From CF-118 sp035689345 (GTDB taxonomy: Bacteria; Chloroflexota; Dormibacteria; Dormibacterales; Dormibacteraceae): a stretch of 64,000 nucleotides of DNA. The stretch covers positions 57,459-121,458 of the forward strand of contig DASSLR010000097.1 in assembly GCA_035689345.1 (NCBI GenBank), in the 5' to 3' direction. This document shows, one piece after another, positions 32,383-39,898 of the stretch (positions within the stretch are counted from its first letter, which is position 1; each line of letters opens with the position of its first letter). The notes under the pieces were generated by a model, which ran no database searches, had not been told where the DNA came from, and worked only from the letters and a program-made list of their open reading frames with translations. A program made the position numbers and the translations under genes.

Positions 32383-33291
32383 TTAAGCGACTTTGACTCC
32401 AGCCTTGAACGTGATGAGGTCGCCGGCTTCGCGAATTACCTTCATGACCGACTGCAGCTGCTCGTCGGCCAGCGGCACCAGCGGCAACCGGAAGGGACCC
32501 GCGGGGAAGCCCATCGCCTGCAGCGCCGACTTCACGGGCACCGGGTTGGCGGCGGTCGTCATCAGAGACTTGATCACCGGGAGCAGCCCCAGGTGGATCT
32601 TGCGCGCGGTCTCGTTGTCACCGGCGAGGTGGGCTTCGATGAGCCTCTTCATCGATCTGCCCGCGAGGTGCGAAGTGACGCAGATGACTCCGTATCCGCC
32701 GACCGCCATGAGCGGCAGCGTGAAGCTGTCGTCGCCGCTCCACACACGAAAGTCTTTCGGCTTGCCCGCGCACACCAGCCCCATCTGGTCGATGTCGCCG
32801 CTGGCCTCTTTGACGCCGATGATCCCGGGCAGCTGTGCGCACCTCAGAGTGGTCGCCGCGGTCATGTTGATCGCGGTGCGGCCCTGGATGTTGTACATGA
32901 TGGTCGGCCCGACTTCCGAGATCGCTTTGAAGTGGTGGTACATGCCGTCCTGCGGTGGCTTGTTGTAGTAGGGCACCACCGCGAGCAGGGCATCGGCGCC
33001 CGCCTTCATCGCGCGTTCCGAGAGCTTGATCGAGTGGTGAGTGTCGTTGCTGCCGGTGCCCGCGACGACATCGTGGCCGGGGATCGCCTTCTTGACGATG
33101 CCGACCAGCTCGATCTTCTCGTCGTCGGAGAGGGTCGGCGACTCGCCCGTGGTGCCGGACACGACGACGCCGTCCGATCCGTCGGCGACAAGCAGGTTGG
33201 CCAGCTTCTCGGCCGCACCGAAGTCGATCGATCCGTCCGCCTTGAACGGCGTGATCATCGCGGTCAGCAGCCGGCCTATCTCTCTAGCCAT
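32383..33291 (-). CDS. dapA: 4-hydroxy-tetrahydrodipicolinate synthase
   Basis: Condenses pyruvate with aspartate semialdehyde at the branch to lysine and diaminopimelate. 302 residues; TIM-barrel marks are TAMITPFKADGSIDF, VSGTTGESPTLSDDE, the catalytic tyrosine in IMYNIQGRTAINM and the Schiff-base lysine in IIGVKEASGDIDQ. ATG 33291 lies inside the asd 3' end (8-bp overlap), so the two are coupled. The product feeds DapB (36.4 kb) and probably DapL (12.3 kb). Confidence 0.97.
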   Translation of the reverse strand: MAREIGRLLTAMITPFKADGSIDFGAAEKLANLLVADGSDGVVVSGTTGESPTLSDDEKIELVGIVKKAIPGHDVVAGTGSNDTHHSIKLSERAMKAGADALLAVVPYYNKPPQDGMYHHFKAISEVGPTIMYNIQGRTAINMTAATTLRCAQLPGIIGVKEASGDIDQMGLVCAGKPKDFRVWSGDDSFTLPLMAVGGYGVICVTSHLAGRSMKRLIEAHLAGDNETARKIHLGLLPVIKSLMTTAANPVPVKSALQAMGFPAGPFRLPLVPLADEQLQSVMKVIREAGDLITFKAGVKVA

Positions 33292-34333
33292 GTCGTTGCG
33301 AGGCCTCCTTCCTCAAAACTCCCATTTCGATCGCTTGCTCCGCCACCTGGACGGCGTTGAGCGCAGAGCCCTTGCGGATGTTGTCGGACACGAGCCACAT
33401 CGCGAGCCCGCGCGCGACTGACGGGTCCTTGCGAATGCGGCCGACATAGACGCCATCGGTGCCGGCGACCCTGTTCGGTGTCGGATAAAGCTTCGCCTCC
33501 GGGTCGTCCTCGACGACCACACCGGGCGCCGTGCTCATGAGCGTGCGGAACTCGTCGGCGGTGATCGGATCCCGCGTCTCCACGAAGACCGACTCGCCGT
33601 GGCCGATCGGCACTGGCACACGTACGCAAGTCGCCGCGATGCGGAGGTTGGGCAGGTGCAAGATCTTCCGCGTCTCGTTGACGATCTTCACCTCTTCTTC
33701 GTTGTAGCCGCCCTCTTCGGGCTTCCAACCGCCGGGCACCACGTTGTAGGCGAGCTGGTGCGGATAGACCAGTACCTCGGGCTCCGTGCCTGCGGCGATG
33801 GCCTTCGTCTGCTCCTCGAGCTCGTCCACCAGCGCCCTTCCCGCACCTGACGCGGACTGGTAGGTGGAGACGAGCACGCGCTCGACGCCGGCCCTTTCGT
33901 GAAGAGGCTTGAGCACGACGGTCAGCGGTATGGCGCAGCAGTTGGCGTTGGCCACGATGCCCTCATGGTGGCGAAGGTCCTCGGGATTGACCTCGGGTAC
34001 GACGAGCGGCACGTTGTCGCGCATGCGCCATGCGGAGCTGAGGTCGATGACCAGCGCACCTTTCTCGGCCGCGATCGGCGCGTACATCAAAGCGACGTCG
34101 CTGCTCACGGCCAGGAGGGCCACGTCGATTCCATTGAACGCATCTTCGGAGAGCGGCTGGATCTTCAGCTGCGCGCCGTTGTAAGGCACCGTCGAGCCCG
34201 CCGATCGTTCAGACGCGAGCGCGACGACGCGGTCGGCGGGGAACTTGCGCTCGGCCAGGACCTTCAGCAGCTCCTGGCCGACCATCCCGGTCGCCCCGAC
34301 GACGGCCACGTTTAATCGCTTGGAGGTGGGCAC
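33284..34333 (-). CDS. asd: Aspartate-semialdehyde dehydrogenase
   Basis: Reduces aspartyl phosphate to aspartate semialdehyde for lysine, threonine and methionine synthesis. 349 residues with the NADP fold VAVVGATGMVGQELLKVL, the catalytic cysteine in VANANCCAIPLTVVL and the substrate site SASGAGRALVDELEEQ; RIAATCVRVPVPIGHGESV carries the catalytic His/Arg. GTG 34333 is the start. First gene of a minus-strand run asd-dapA-udg-rnjA; upstream is a divergent gap with two strong palindromes. Confidence 0.97.
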   Translation of the reverse strand: MPTSKRLNVAVVGATGMVGQELLKVLAERKFPADRVVALASERSAGSTVPYNGAQLKIQPLSEDAFNGIDVALLAVSSDVALMYAPIAAEKGALVIDLSSAWRMRDNVPLVVPEVNPEDLRHHEGIVANANCCAIPLTVVLKPLHERAGVERVLVSTYQSASGAGRALVDELEEQTKAIAAGTEPEVLVYPHQLAYNVVPGGWKPEEGGYNEEEVKIVNETRKILHLPNLRIAATCVRVPVPIGHGESVFVETRDPITADEFRTLMSTAPGVVVEDDPEAKLYPTPNRVAGTDGVYVGRIRKDPSVARGLAMWLVSDNIRKGSALNAVQVAEQAIEMGVLRKEASQRHG

Positions 34334-34384
34334 GGGTTCAGTTTAGTTCGGCCGGGACGATTCCGCCAGCCCACGTGTTCTCAC

Positions 34385-34443
34385 CATTTGTATACAAACC
34401 CAGCAAATTGGCGCCCTCGAAACGCGCATTTGTATACAAACCC
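34385..34443. promoter_or_regulatory. Two identical TTTGTATACAAA palindromes, 42 bp apart
   Basis: A 17-bp unit (CATTTGTATACAAACCC) occurs at 34385-34401 and 34427-34443. Each contains the perfect 12-bp palindrome TTTGTATACAAA (34387-34398; 34429-34440). The 42-bp spacing is four DNA turns, in the 144-bp divergent gap between asd and a membrane-protein gene. GntR-type operators often have a GTATAC core, but no such regulator is nearby. Confidence 0.55.
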
Positions 34444-34477
34444 TCTAGTCACAGGGCTTCGCCCCCAGACTTGGCGG

Positions 34478-35134
34478 GTGTCCGCCTGGCTGAATTTCGC
34501 CGGCTTTCTCCTCGCGTTCGCGGCCGTCTTCGCGGCTGTCGTCTACATCGGGAACGTGCTCGAGCGACGGCGAACCGCCGCTTACACGCAGTTCTGCGCC
34601 GCGAACGGATACCAGTACGTGGCCGACCGCCCGGACCCGGAGCTGGATCCGGTGGTGCCGTTCTCTGACCAGGGCCACGGCCGGCGATGGAGGCACGAGA
34701 TCTCCGGCCAGTACAACGGTGTGCCGTTCACGGCATTCGAATACCGCTACGCCATCGGCGCCGGGCGGAGCCAGCAGAGCTACACCCGCGCCCTGATCAG
34801 ATGGACGAACATCGGCGCCACGCTGCCGCAGTTCACGCTGGCGCCCGAAACGTTCTTCACCAGGATCGGGCAGTTGCTGGGATGGCACGACATCCAGTTC
34901 GCCGACGACCCCGAGTTCTCCGCCACTTACGTGCTCAAAGGCGAGCACGAGATGGAGGTGGCGTCTTTCTTCTCGCCACAGCTGCGCCAGCAGCTGGCAG
35001 CGATGCCTGGCCAGCACGCCGCCGGCGCGGGCTCGACGCTGTTCTGGTGGCGCGAGCGAGGACTGCCCCGGCCGGACAGGTTCGCCGCGTTCCTCGCGGA
35101 GGGCGACCAGGTGCGCACGATCCTGGTCAGCTAG
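34478..35134 (+). CDS. Uncharacterised single-span membrane protein (paralogue 1)
   Basis: 218 residues from GTG 34478. One N-terminal membrane helix (FAGFLLAFAAVFAAVVYIG) is followed by a soluble domain with FCAANGYQYVADRPDPELD, RRWRHEISGQYNGVPFTAFEY, LPQFTLAPETFFTRIGQLLG and LPRPDRFAAFL. The neighbour at 35770-36429 is clearly homologous with the same spacing. Similar proteins occur in actinobacteria-like genomes, without a known function. An in-frame TTG at 34388 would make a longer N-terminus reading through the palindromes; it is rejected because the paralogues align exactly from GTG 34478. Confidence 0.72.
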   Translation: MSAWLNFAGFLLAFAAVFAAVVYIGNVLERRRTAAYTQFCAANGYQYVADRPDPELDPVVPFSDQGHGRRWRHEISGQYNGVPFTAFEYRYAIGAGRSQQSYTRALIRWTNIGATLPQFTLAPETFFTRIGQLLGWHDIQFADDPEFSATYVLKGEHEMEVASFFSPQLRQQLAAMPGQHAAGAGSTLFWWRERGLPRPDRFAAFLAEGDQVRTILVS

Positions 35135-35714
35135 TTCGTGGTGCCGTCCACGATGAGTGCTGCTGCGTCACCGCGGCCACGAATGCGGGATGCACGTTTC
35201 TCAGCTCGACGATCTTGTCGAACTGGCCCGGCTGCGGTTCGAATACGCGGGCCTGTGGGACGAGGAACCGCATGATGACCAGCCGGCCGACGAGGCCCCC
35301 GATCAGCAGGAGTAAGCCGAGGAAGAAGAAGGCCGCGGCCAGGCCGGATCCCGACTGATCGCTGCTCGTGGGGCTGACTATCACCGCCACGATCCACAGC
35401 ACGATCCAGCCGAGGAGCAACACGACGGGCGCCCAGATGGCCATCTCCACTCTGCGCCGGGCCGCGTGCGTGAGTGGAAGGTAACCGCCCGCACGCTGGG
35501 CGATCGAGCTGAGAACGATCGCGTAAAGGATGATGCCGATGCCGCCGAGGCAGACCAGGAACAGCAGGGCATAAGCCCATTGCGGCGGAGTCGCGAAGCG
35601 GAACCTTCGCCACATCTCCGCGGGCCGGCCCGTCATCGCGCACACGGGCGGAAAGTTGTTGGCGGCGAGCTGGCTCGCCCAGATCTGAACCCGATCAGGC
35701 CGACCACCGATCAC
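35127..35714 (-). CDS. Uncharacterised membrane protein
   Basis: 195 residues. The N-terminus has a short soluble piece with FPPVCAMTGRPAE, possibly half of a metal knuckle, then three or four helices (WAYALLFLVCLGGIGIILY, VEMAIWAPVVLLLGWIVLW, AAAFFFLGLLLLIGGLVG) and a C-terminal cytoplasmic tail (NVHPAFVAAVTQQ). No family is recognised. It is convergent with the first paralogue (8-bp overlap) and divergent from the second, so it sits between two homologous genes. ATG 35714 could be an overlong start; the real one may be nearer residue 20-30. Confidence 0.6.
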   Translation of the reverse strand: MIGGRPDRVQIWASQLAANNFPPVCAMTGRPAEMWRRFRFATPPQWAYALLFLVCLGGIGIILYAIVLSSIAQRAGGYLPLTHAARRRVEMAIWAPVVLLLGWIVLWIVAVIVSPTSSDQSGSGLAAAFFFLGLLLLIGGLVGRLVIMRFLVPQARVFEPQPGQFDKIVELRNVHPAFVAAVTQQHSSWTAPRTS

Positions 35715-35769
35715 GTTCGATCAGCTTACGGCCATCAGCTCGTTGAGCTTGCAGGTCAGACTTGGCTCC

Positions 35770-36429
35770 GTGGGAAGCTCTGCCGTGTTCTTCGTTTTGA
35801 TCGTCGGAACCATCGCGATTGGCGTGGTCGCCATCTGGGCTCAGTACTACTACGAGCAGAAGCACATCCGGGAGTACCAGGCTTTCTGCGCAACCTGCGG
35901 ATACCAGTTCGTCGCTGACCGACCCGGCGCGCAGAGCGACTTCACTCAAATCGTGCCGTTCTTCGATCGAGGCTACGCCCGTCGCTGGCGCCATCAGATA
36001 TCGGGCCAGTACAACGGTGCGGCTTTCTCCGCATTCCAGTACGACTACACAGTCAGCACGGGCAGGAGCAGCAGCACCTACCGGCACGCGATGATCCAGT
36101 GGTCCAGCAGCAAGGCGCTGCCGCAGTTCACGCTTGGGCCGGAGACGTTCTTCACCAGGATCGGCCAGGTGCTCGGTTTCCGTGACATCGACTTCAGCGA
36201 TGACCCCTCCTTCTCCAGCTCCTACCGCCTTAAGGGCTGGGAAGAAGTGCCGGTGCGGTCACTGTTCACGCCGTTGATCCGCCAGCAGCTGACAGCAATC
36301 CCCGGCCAGCACGCCGCGGGCGCGGATTCGACGCTGTTCTGGTGGAGGGATGGCGGCCTGCCTGGGCCGGACGGCTTCCCGGCGTTCCTGGCCGCGGGTG
36401 ACCAGGTCCGCGCGATCCTGCTGCAGTAG
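35770..36429 (+). CDS. Uncharacterised single-span membrane protein (paralogue 2)
   Basis: 219 residues from GTG 35770. Helix FFVLIVGTIAIGVVAIWA, then FCATCGYQFVADRPGAQSD, RRWRHQISGQYNGAAFSAFQY, LPQFTLGPETFFTRIGQVLG, RQQLTAIPGQHAAGADSTLF and GPDGFPAFLAAG. It aligns without gaps to the first 40 residues of paralogue 1, so GTG 35770 is preferred over TTG 35743. Gene duplication around the intervening membrane gene is likely. Role unknown. Confidence 0.72.
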   Translation: MGSSAVFFVLIVGTIAIGVVAIWAQYYYEQKHIREYQAFCATCGYQFVADRPGAQSDFTQIVPFFDRGYARRWRHQISGQYNGAAFSAFQYDYTVSTGRSSSTYRHAMIQWSSSKALPQFTLGPETFFTRIGQVLGFRDIDFSDDPSFSSSYRLKGWEEVPVRSLFTPLIRQQLTAIPGQHAAGADSTLFWWRDGGLPGPDGFPAFLAAGDQVRAILLQ

Positions 36430-36435
36430 AGACCC

Positions 36436-37185
36436 CTAAAGGCCCAGCAGCTGGTCGAGGCCTCGATAGAAGCGCGGTCCCTCGACCACTCGGCGGATCG
36501 CGAGCAGCACGCCGGGTGCGTACGCCTCGCGGCTGGTGGTCCGGTGGGCGATCGTCAGCGTCTGGCCCGGCAGGCCGAAGATGACTTCCTGGTCGGCCAC
36601 GAATCCGGGCAGTCGCACGCTGTGCACGGCGACGCCGCCCTCTTCCCCGCCCCGCGTTCCAGCAAGCGTCTCCTTTTCGGCCTTGCGATGCGCGAACGGT
36701 TTGCCTCCGCGCTTCGCGGCGAGTCGTCGGGCTGTCGACAGGGCCGTGCCCGATGGTGCGTCGAGCTTGCCCGCGTGGTGCAGCTCGATGACCTCGACCG
36801 CCTCGAAATGGGGAGCCGCGATCTCGGCGAGGTGCATCATCAGCACCGCACCGATGGCGAAGTTAGGCGCCACGATTCCGCCGAGGCCCTTGTCCTTGCA
36901 GGCGGTCTCGAGCTTGTCGATGCCGTCCGCCGGGATGCCGGTCGTACCGACCACGGGCGACGCGCCCGCCGCCACCGCGGCGAGGGCGATGTGCAGGGCT
37001 TCGCCCGGACGCGTGAAGTCGACCAGCACGCGCGGCCGTTTCTCGTGCAGGAAGGTGGCGAGGTCGTCCCCGTGTCCGATCCCGCCGACGTACTCGATCC
37101 CCGGCTCGCCCTGAAGCGCCGGCACGAGGACCGAGCCGACCCGGCCGCGGTGTCCTGCGACCGCGACCCGGATCTGCTCAGTCAT
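36436..37185 (-). CDS. dapB: 4-hydroxy-tetrahydrodipicolinate reductase
   Basis: Second diaminopimelate-specific step, NAD(P)H-dependent. 249 residues with the N-terminal nucleotide site VAVAGHRGRVGSVL (a variant of the usual GAxGRMG), the VDFTRPGEAL segment, VVGTTGIP and the catalytic ELHHAGKLDAPSGTA with its His-His and Lys. ATG 37185, nine bases after the pnp stop: rpsO-pnp-dapB reads as one operon, as in several Firmicutes and Chloroflexi. Confidence 0.95.
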   Translation of the reverse strand: MTEQIRVAVAGHRGRVGSVLVPALQGEPGIEYVGGIGHGDDLATFLHEKRPRVLVDFTRPGEALHIALAAVAAGASPVVGTTGIPADGIDKLETACKDKGLGGIVAPNFAIGAVLMMHLAEIAAPHFEAVEVIELHHAGKLDAPSGTALSTARRLAAKRGGKPFAHRKAEKETLAGTRGGEEGGVAVHSVRLPGFVADQEVIFGLPGQTLTIAHRTTSREAYAPGVLLAIRRVVEGPRFYRGLDQLLGL

Positions 37186-37193
37186 GCAAACGG

Positions 37194-39437
37194 CTAGTGG
37201 CGGTTGCGCCCGCCGCCGTTGCGCCCGCCGCGATCGCGACCGCCGCGATCACGCCCGCCGAACCCGCTCTCGCGCGGAGCCGGCGGCACCGCCAGCGCCG
37301 CGGCCATGGCCTCGGGGTTGATCTTCTCGTCGATCGGCTCTCCCCTCGACGTGAGGTCCTCGATCGCCGCCTGCCGGCTCAGGTTGAGACGGCCCTGGCT
37401 GTCTCTTTCGACCGCCTTGACCACGATCTCGTCGCCGACGTTGGCAACCTCCTCGGGCCGCTCGACCCGGTGGTCGGTGAGCTTCGAGACGTGCACGAGG
37501 CCGTCCTGGCCCGGGAGCACCTCGACGAACATGCCGAAGGGCATCATCCGCACGACCTTGCCTCTGTAGATCTTTCCGATCTCGACCTCGTCGGTGAGGC
37601 CCTTGATCCAGTCGATCGCGCGCTGGCCGGCCGATTGGTCGACCGCCGCGATGAACACGCGACCGTCGTCCTCGACGTCGATCTGCGCGCCGGTCTCCTC
37701 GGTGATCTTGCGGATCATCTTGCCTCCGGGACCGATGACGTCGCGGATCTTGTCCGGGTTGATCATGATCGTCGTGATTCGCGGCGCGTAAGCGCTCATC
37801 TCGGAGCGAGATCGCGGCAGAACCGCGAGCATCTTGTCGAGCACGAAGAGCCTGGCCTCCCGCGCCTGCTCGAGCGCCTGCGTGAGGATCTCGCGGGTCA
37901 GGCCCTTGATCTTGATGTCCATCTGCAGAGCGGTGATGCCGTCGCGCGTCCCCGCGACCTTGAAGTCCATGTCACCCAGCGCGTCCTCGACGCCCTGGAT
38001 GTCGGTGAGGACCGCAAAGCGTCCTTCACGCGTGACGAGGCCCATGGCGATGCCGGCCACCGGCGACTTGATGGGCACGCCGGCGTCCATCAACGCGAGC
38101 GTCGAGCCGCACACCGAAGCCATAGACGTCGATCCGTTCGAGCTGAGGATCTCGGACACGAGACGCATCGTGTAGGGCCACTCCTCGACCGAGGGGATGA
38201 CGGCGAGCAGCGCGCGCTCGGCAAGAGCCCCGTGGCCGATCTCGCGGCGACCGGGGCCGCGCAGCGGCCGAGCCTCGCCGACCGAGAACGGCGGGAAGTT
38301 GTAGTGGTGCATGTAGCGCTTGAACTGCTCGTCGGGCGACAGGCCGTCCAGCTTCTGCTGGTCGGACATCGACCCGAGGGTGGCGATGGTCAGCGCCTGT
38401 GTCTGTCCACGGGTGAACAGGCCGGAGCCGTGGGTCCGCGGCAGCACGCCCACCTCGACGGTGATCTGCCGCACGTCCTTCAGGCCGCGCCCGTCGACCC
38501 GCACGCCGTCCTCCACCACGCGCTCGCGCACGCGGTCCTTGACCTTTTTGTCGAAGAGCTTGCCCATGATGTCCGCGTGCTCGGGGAACCTGGCCCCGAG
38601 ATCCATGACCATGACGCGCTTCAGCTCGTCGACACCCGATTCGCGGGTGGCCTTGTCCGAGCTGAACAGCACCCCGTCAAGACGCATGGCGAGGTACTCG
38701 TTGACGACCTCGATCGCCTGCTCCGGATACGTCGGCGGGATGAAGTCGCGCTTCTCCTTGCCGACCTGCTCGCGCAGCTCTAGCTGCGCCGCGCACAGCT
38801 GCCGGATCGCGTCATGGGCCATGTCGAGCGCTTCGAGCACGATCTGCTCGCTCACGCCCTTGGCGCCGGCCTCGACCATCAGGATCGCGTCGGCTGTGCC
38901 CGCCACGACCAGGTCGAGCTCCGACTCGGCCATCCGGCTCATCGGCGGGTTGACGATCACCTGCCCGTCGAGCAATCCCATCCGCACAGCGCCCACGGGA
39001 CCGGCCCAGGGCACGTCCGAGATCACGATCGCCGTCGAGGCGCCGTTGATCGACAGGATGGTGGGGTCGTTCTCCTGGTCCACGGACAGGACCGTCGAAA
39101 CCACCTGCACGTCCAGGCGGAAGCCGTCCGGGAACAGCGGCCGCAAGGGCCGGTCGGTCAGGCGCGACGCGAGGATGGCGGCCTCGCTCGGCCTCCCCTC
39201 CCGGCGCATGAACGCGCCCGGGATCTTGCCCGCCGCGTACAGCTTCTCTTCGTAGTCGCAGGTGAGCGGGAAGAAGTCGATGCCCTCCCGCGGCTCCTTC
39301 GACATGACCACGGTGCTGAGGACGACGGAGTCGCCCTGGCGAACGACCACCGCCCCGTTCGCCTGCTCGGCCACCCGGCCGGTCTCGATCGAAAGCCGCC
39401 TCCCGGCGACCTCGACATTCTTTGTCGTTATCGACAC
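37194..39437 (-). CDS. pnp: Polyribonucleotide nucleotidyltransferase (PNPase)
   Basis: Phosphorolytic 3'-5' exoribonuclease. 747 residues: two RNase PH domains (e.g. GDSVVLSTVVMS, FMRREGRPSEAAILASRLTDRPLRPLF; RGQTQALTIATLG, ERALLAVIP), a helical linker, KH (MINPDKIRDVIGPGGKMIRKI) and S1 (GKIYRGKVVRMMPFGMFVEVLPGQDGLVHVSKL). It ends in an unusual Arg/Gly-rich tail (GGRDRGGRDRGGRNGGGRNR). GTG 39437 has GGAGG seven bases upstream, inside a small hairpin. Confidence 0.97.
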   Translation of the reverse strand: MSITTKNVEVAGRRLSIETGRVAEQANGAVVVRQGDSVVLSTVVMSKEPREGIDFFPLTCDYEEKLYAAGKIPGAFMRREGRPSEAAILASRLTDRPLRPLFPDGFRLDVQVVSTVLSVDQENDPTILSINGASTAIVISDVPWAGPVGAVRMGLLDGQVIVNPPMSRMAESELDLVVAGTADAILMVEAGAKGVSEQIVLEALDMAHDAIRQLCAAQLELREQVGKEKRDFIPPTYPEQAIEVVNEYLAMRLDGVLFSSDKATRESGVDELKRVMVMDLGARFPEHADIMGKLFDKKVKDRVRERVVEDGVRVDGRGLKDVRQITVEVGVLPRTHGSGLFTRGQTQALTIATLGSMSDQQKLDGLSPDEQFKRYMHHYNFPPFSVGEARPLRGPGRREIGHGALAERALLAVIPSVEEWPYTMRLVSEILSSNGSTSMASVCGSTLALMDAGVPIKSPVAGIAMGLVTREGRFAVLTDIQGVEDALGDMDFKVAGTRDGITALQMDIKIKGLTREILTQALEQAREARLFVLDKMLAVLPRSRSEMSAYAPRITTIMINPDKIRDVIGPGGKMIRKITEETGAQIDVEDDGRVFIAAVDQSAGQRAIDWIKGLTDEVEIGKIYRGKVVRMMPFGMFVEVLPGQDGLVHVSKLTDHRVERPEEVANVGDEIVVKAVERDSQGRLNLSRQAAIEDLTSRGEPIDEKINPEAMAAALAVPPAPRESGFGGRDRGGRDRGGRNGGGRNRH

Positions 39438-39444
39438 GCGAATA

Positions 39445-39461
39445 CCTCCATATGTGGGAGG
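39445..39461 (-). promoter_or_regulatory. Hairpin enclosing the pnp Shine-Dalgarno
   Basis: On the transcript CCTCC-CACATAT-GGAGG: a 5-bp stem whose 3' arm is the pnp ribosome-binding site (7 nt before GTG 39437). Such a fold could limit pnp translation, in line with the known post-transcriptional self-control of pnp in other bacteria. Confidence 0.45.
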
Positions 39462-39480
39462 ACGTCCGCGAGGTGCGATC

Positions 39481-39547
39481 GGGTCAGTGCCTAGCCGCTG
39501 CCAGCGAACTCTTCATGGCTCGCTGAGAGCGGCTAAGGAGCTGACCC
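39481..39547 (-). promoter_or_regulatory. Long imperfect hairpin between rpsO and pnp
   Basis: Three nested perfect stems: GGGTCAG/CTGACCC (7 bp), TAGCCGCT/AGCGGCTA (8 bp) and CAGCGA/TCGCTG (6 bp), separated by small internal loops, total 67 nt. The rpsO-pnp gap of Escherichia coli has a stem cut by RNase III as part of PNPase self-control. This one is in the same place. Confidence 0.65.
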
Positions 39548-39601
39548 CGCGCCAGCGTGGAGTCCTCCCTCTATTTACTTGCCCCTATGTATGGGCTTGG
39601 A

Positions 39602-39871
39602 CTATCTCCTGATCCCGAGCTTTCCGACGAGCGCGCGATAGCGCTCCACGTCGATGTCCCTCAGGTAGTTCAGCAGACGCCGTTGCTTGCCAACCAGGAG
39701 CAGGAGGCCGCGGCGGGAGTGGTGGTCCTTGGCGTGTGTCTTCAGGTGCTCGGTGAGCTCCCTGATGCGCGCGTTGGAAAGCGCGATCTGGACCTCGGGG
39801 GAACCGGTGTCCTTCTCTGACCGCCTGTGCTCGGCGATCAGCTTGCCCTTGACTTCCGTCTCTTCTGCCAA
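39602..39871 (-). CDS. rpsO: 30S ribosomal protein S15
   Basis: 89 residues, the standard length; HRRSEKDTGSPEVQIALSNARIRELTEHLKTHAKDHHSRRGLLLLVGKRRRLL-type sequence is unmistakable (here VGKQRRLLNYLRD). S15 binds 16S rRNA early in 30S assembly. The start is TTG 39871. A -10-like TATACT (39888-39883) lies just upstream without a convincing -35. The pnp gene follows after a structured 164-bp gap. Confidence 0.97.
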   Translation of the reverse strand: MAEETEVKGKLIAEHRRSEKDTGSPEVQIALSNARIRELTEHLKTHAKDHHSRRGLLLLVGKQRRLLNYLRDIDVERYRALVGKLGIRR

Positions 39872-39898
39872 ACCGACCGGTAAGTATACGTGGACCGT

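Noticed and set aside
34388..34477. N-terminal extension of the membrane protein from TTG 34388
   Set aside because: Would translate across both palindromes; the paralogue aligns exactly from GTG 34478.
35237..35260. T-loop-like GGTTCGAAT suggesting a tRNA
   Set aside because: Lies inside a minus-strand coding frame and no matching stems are present.
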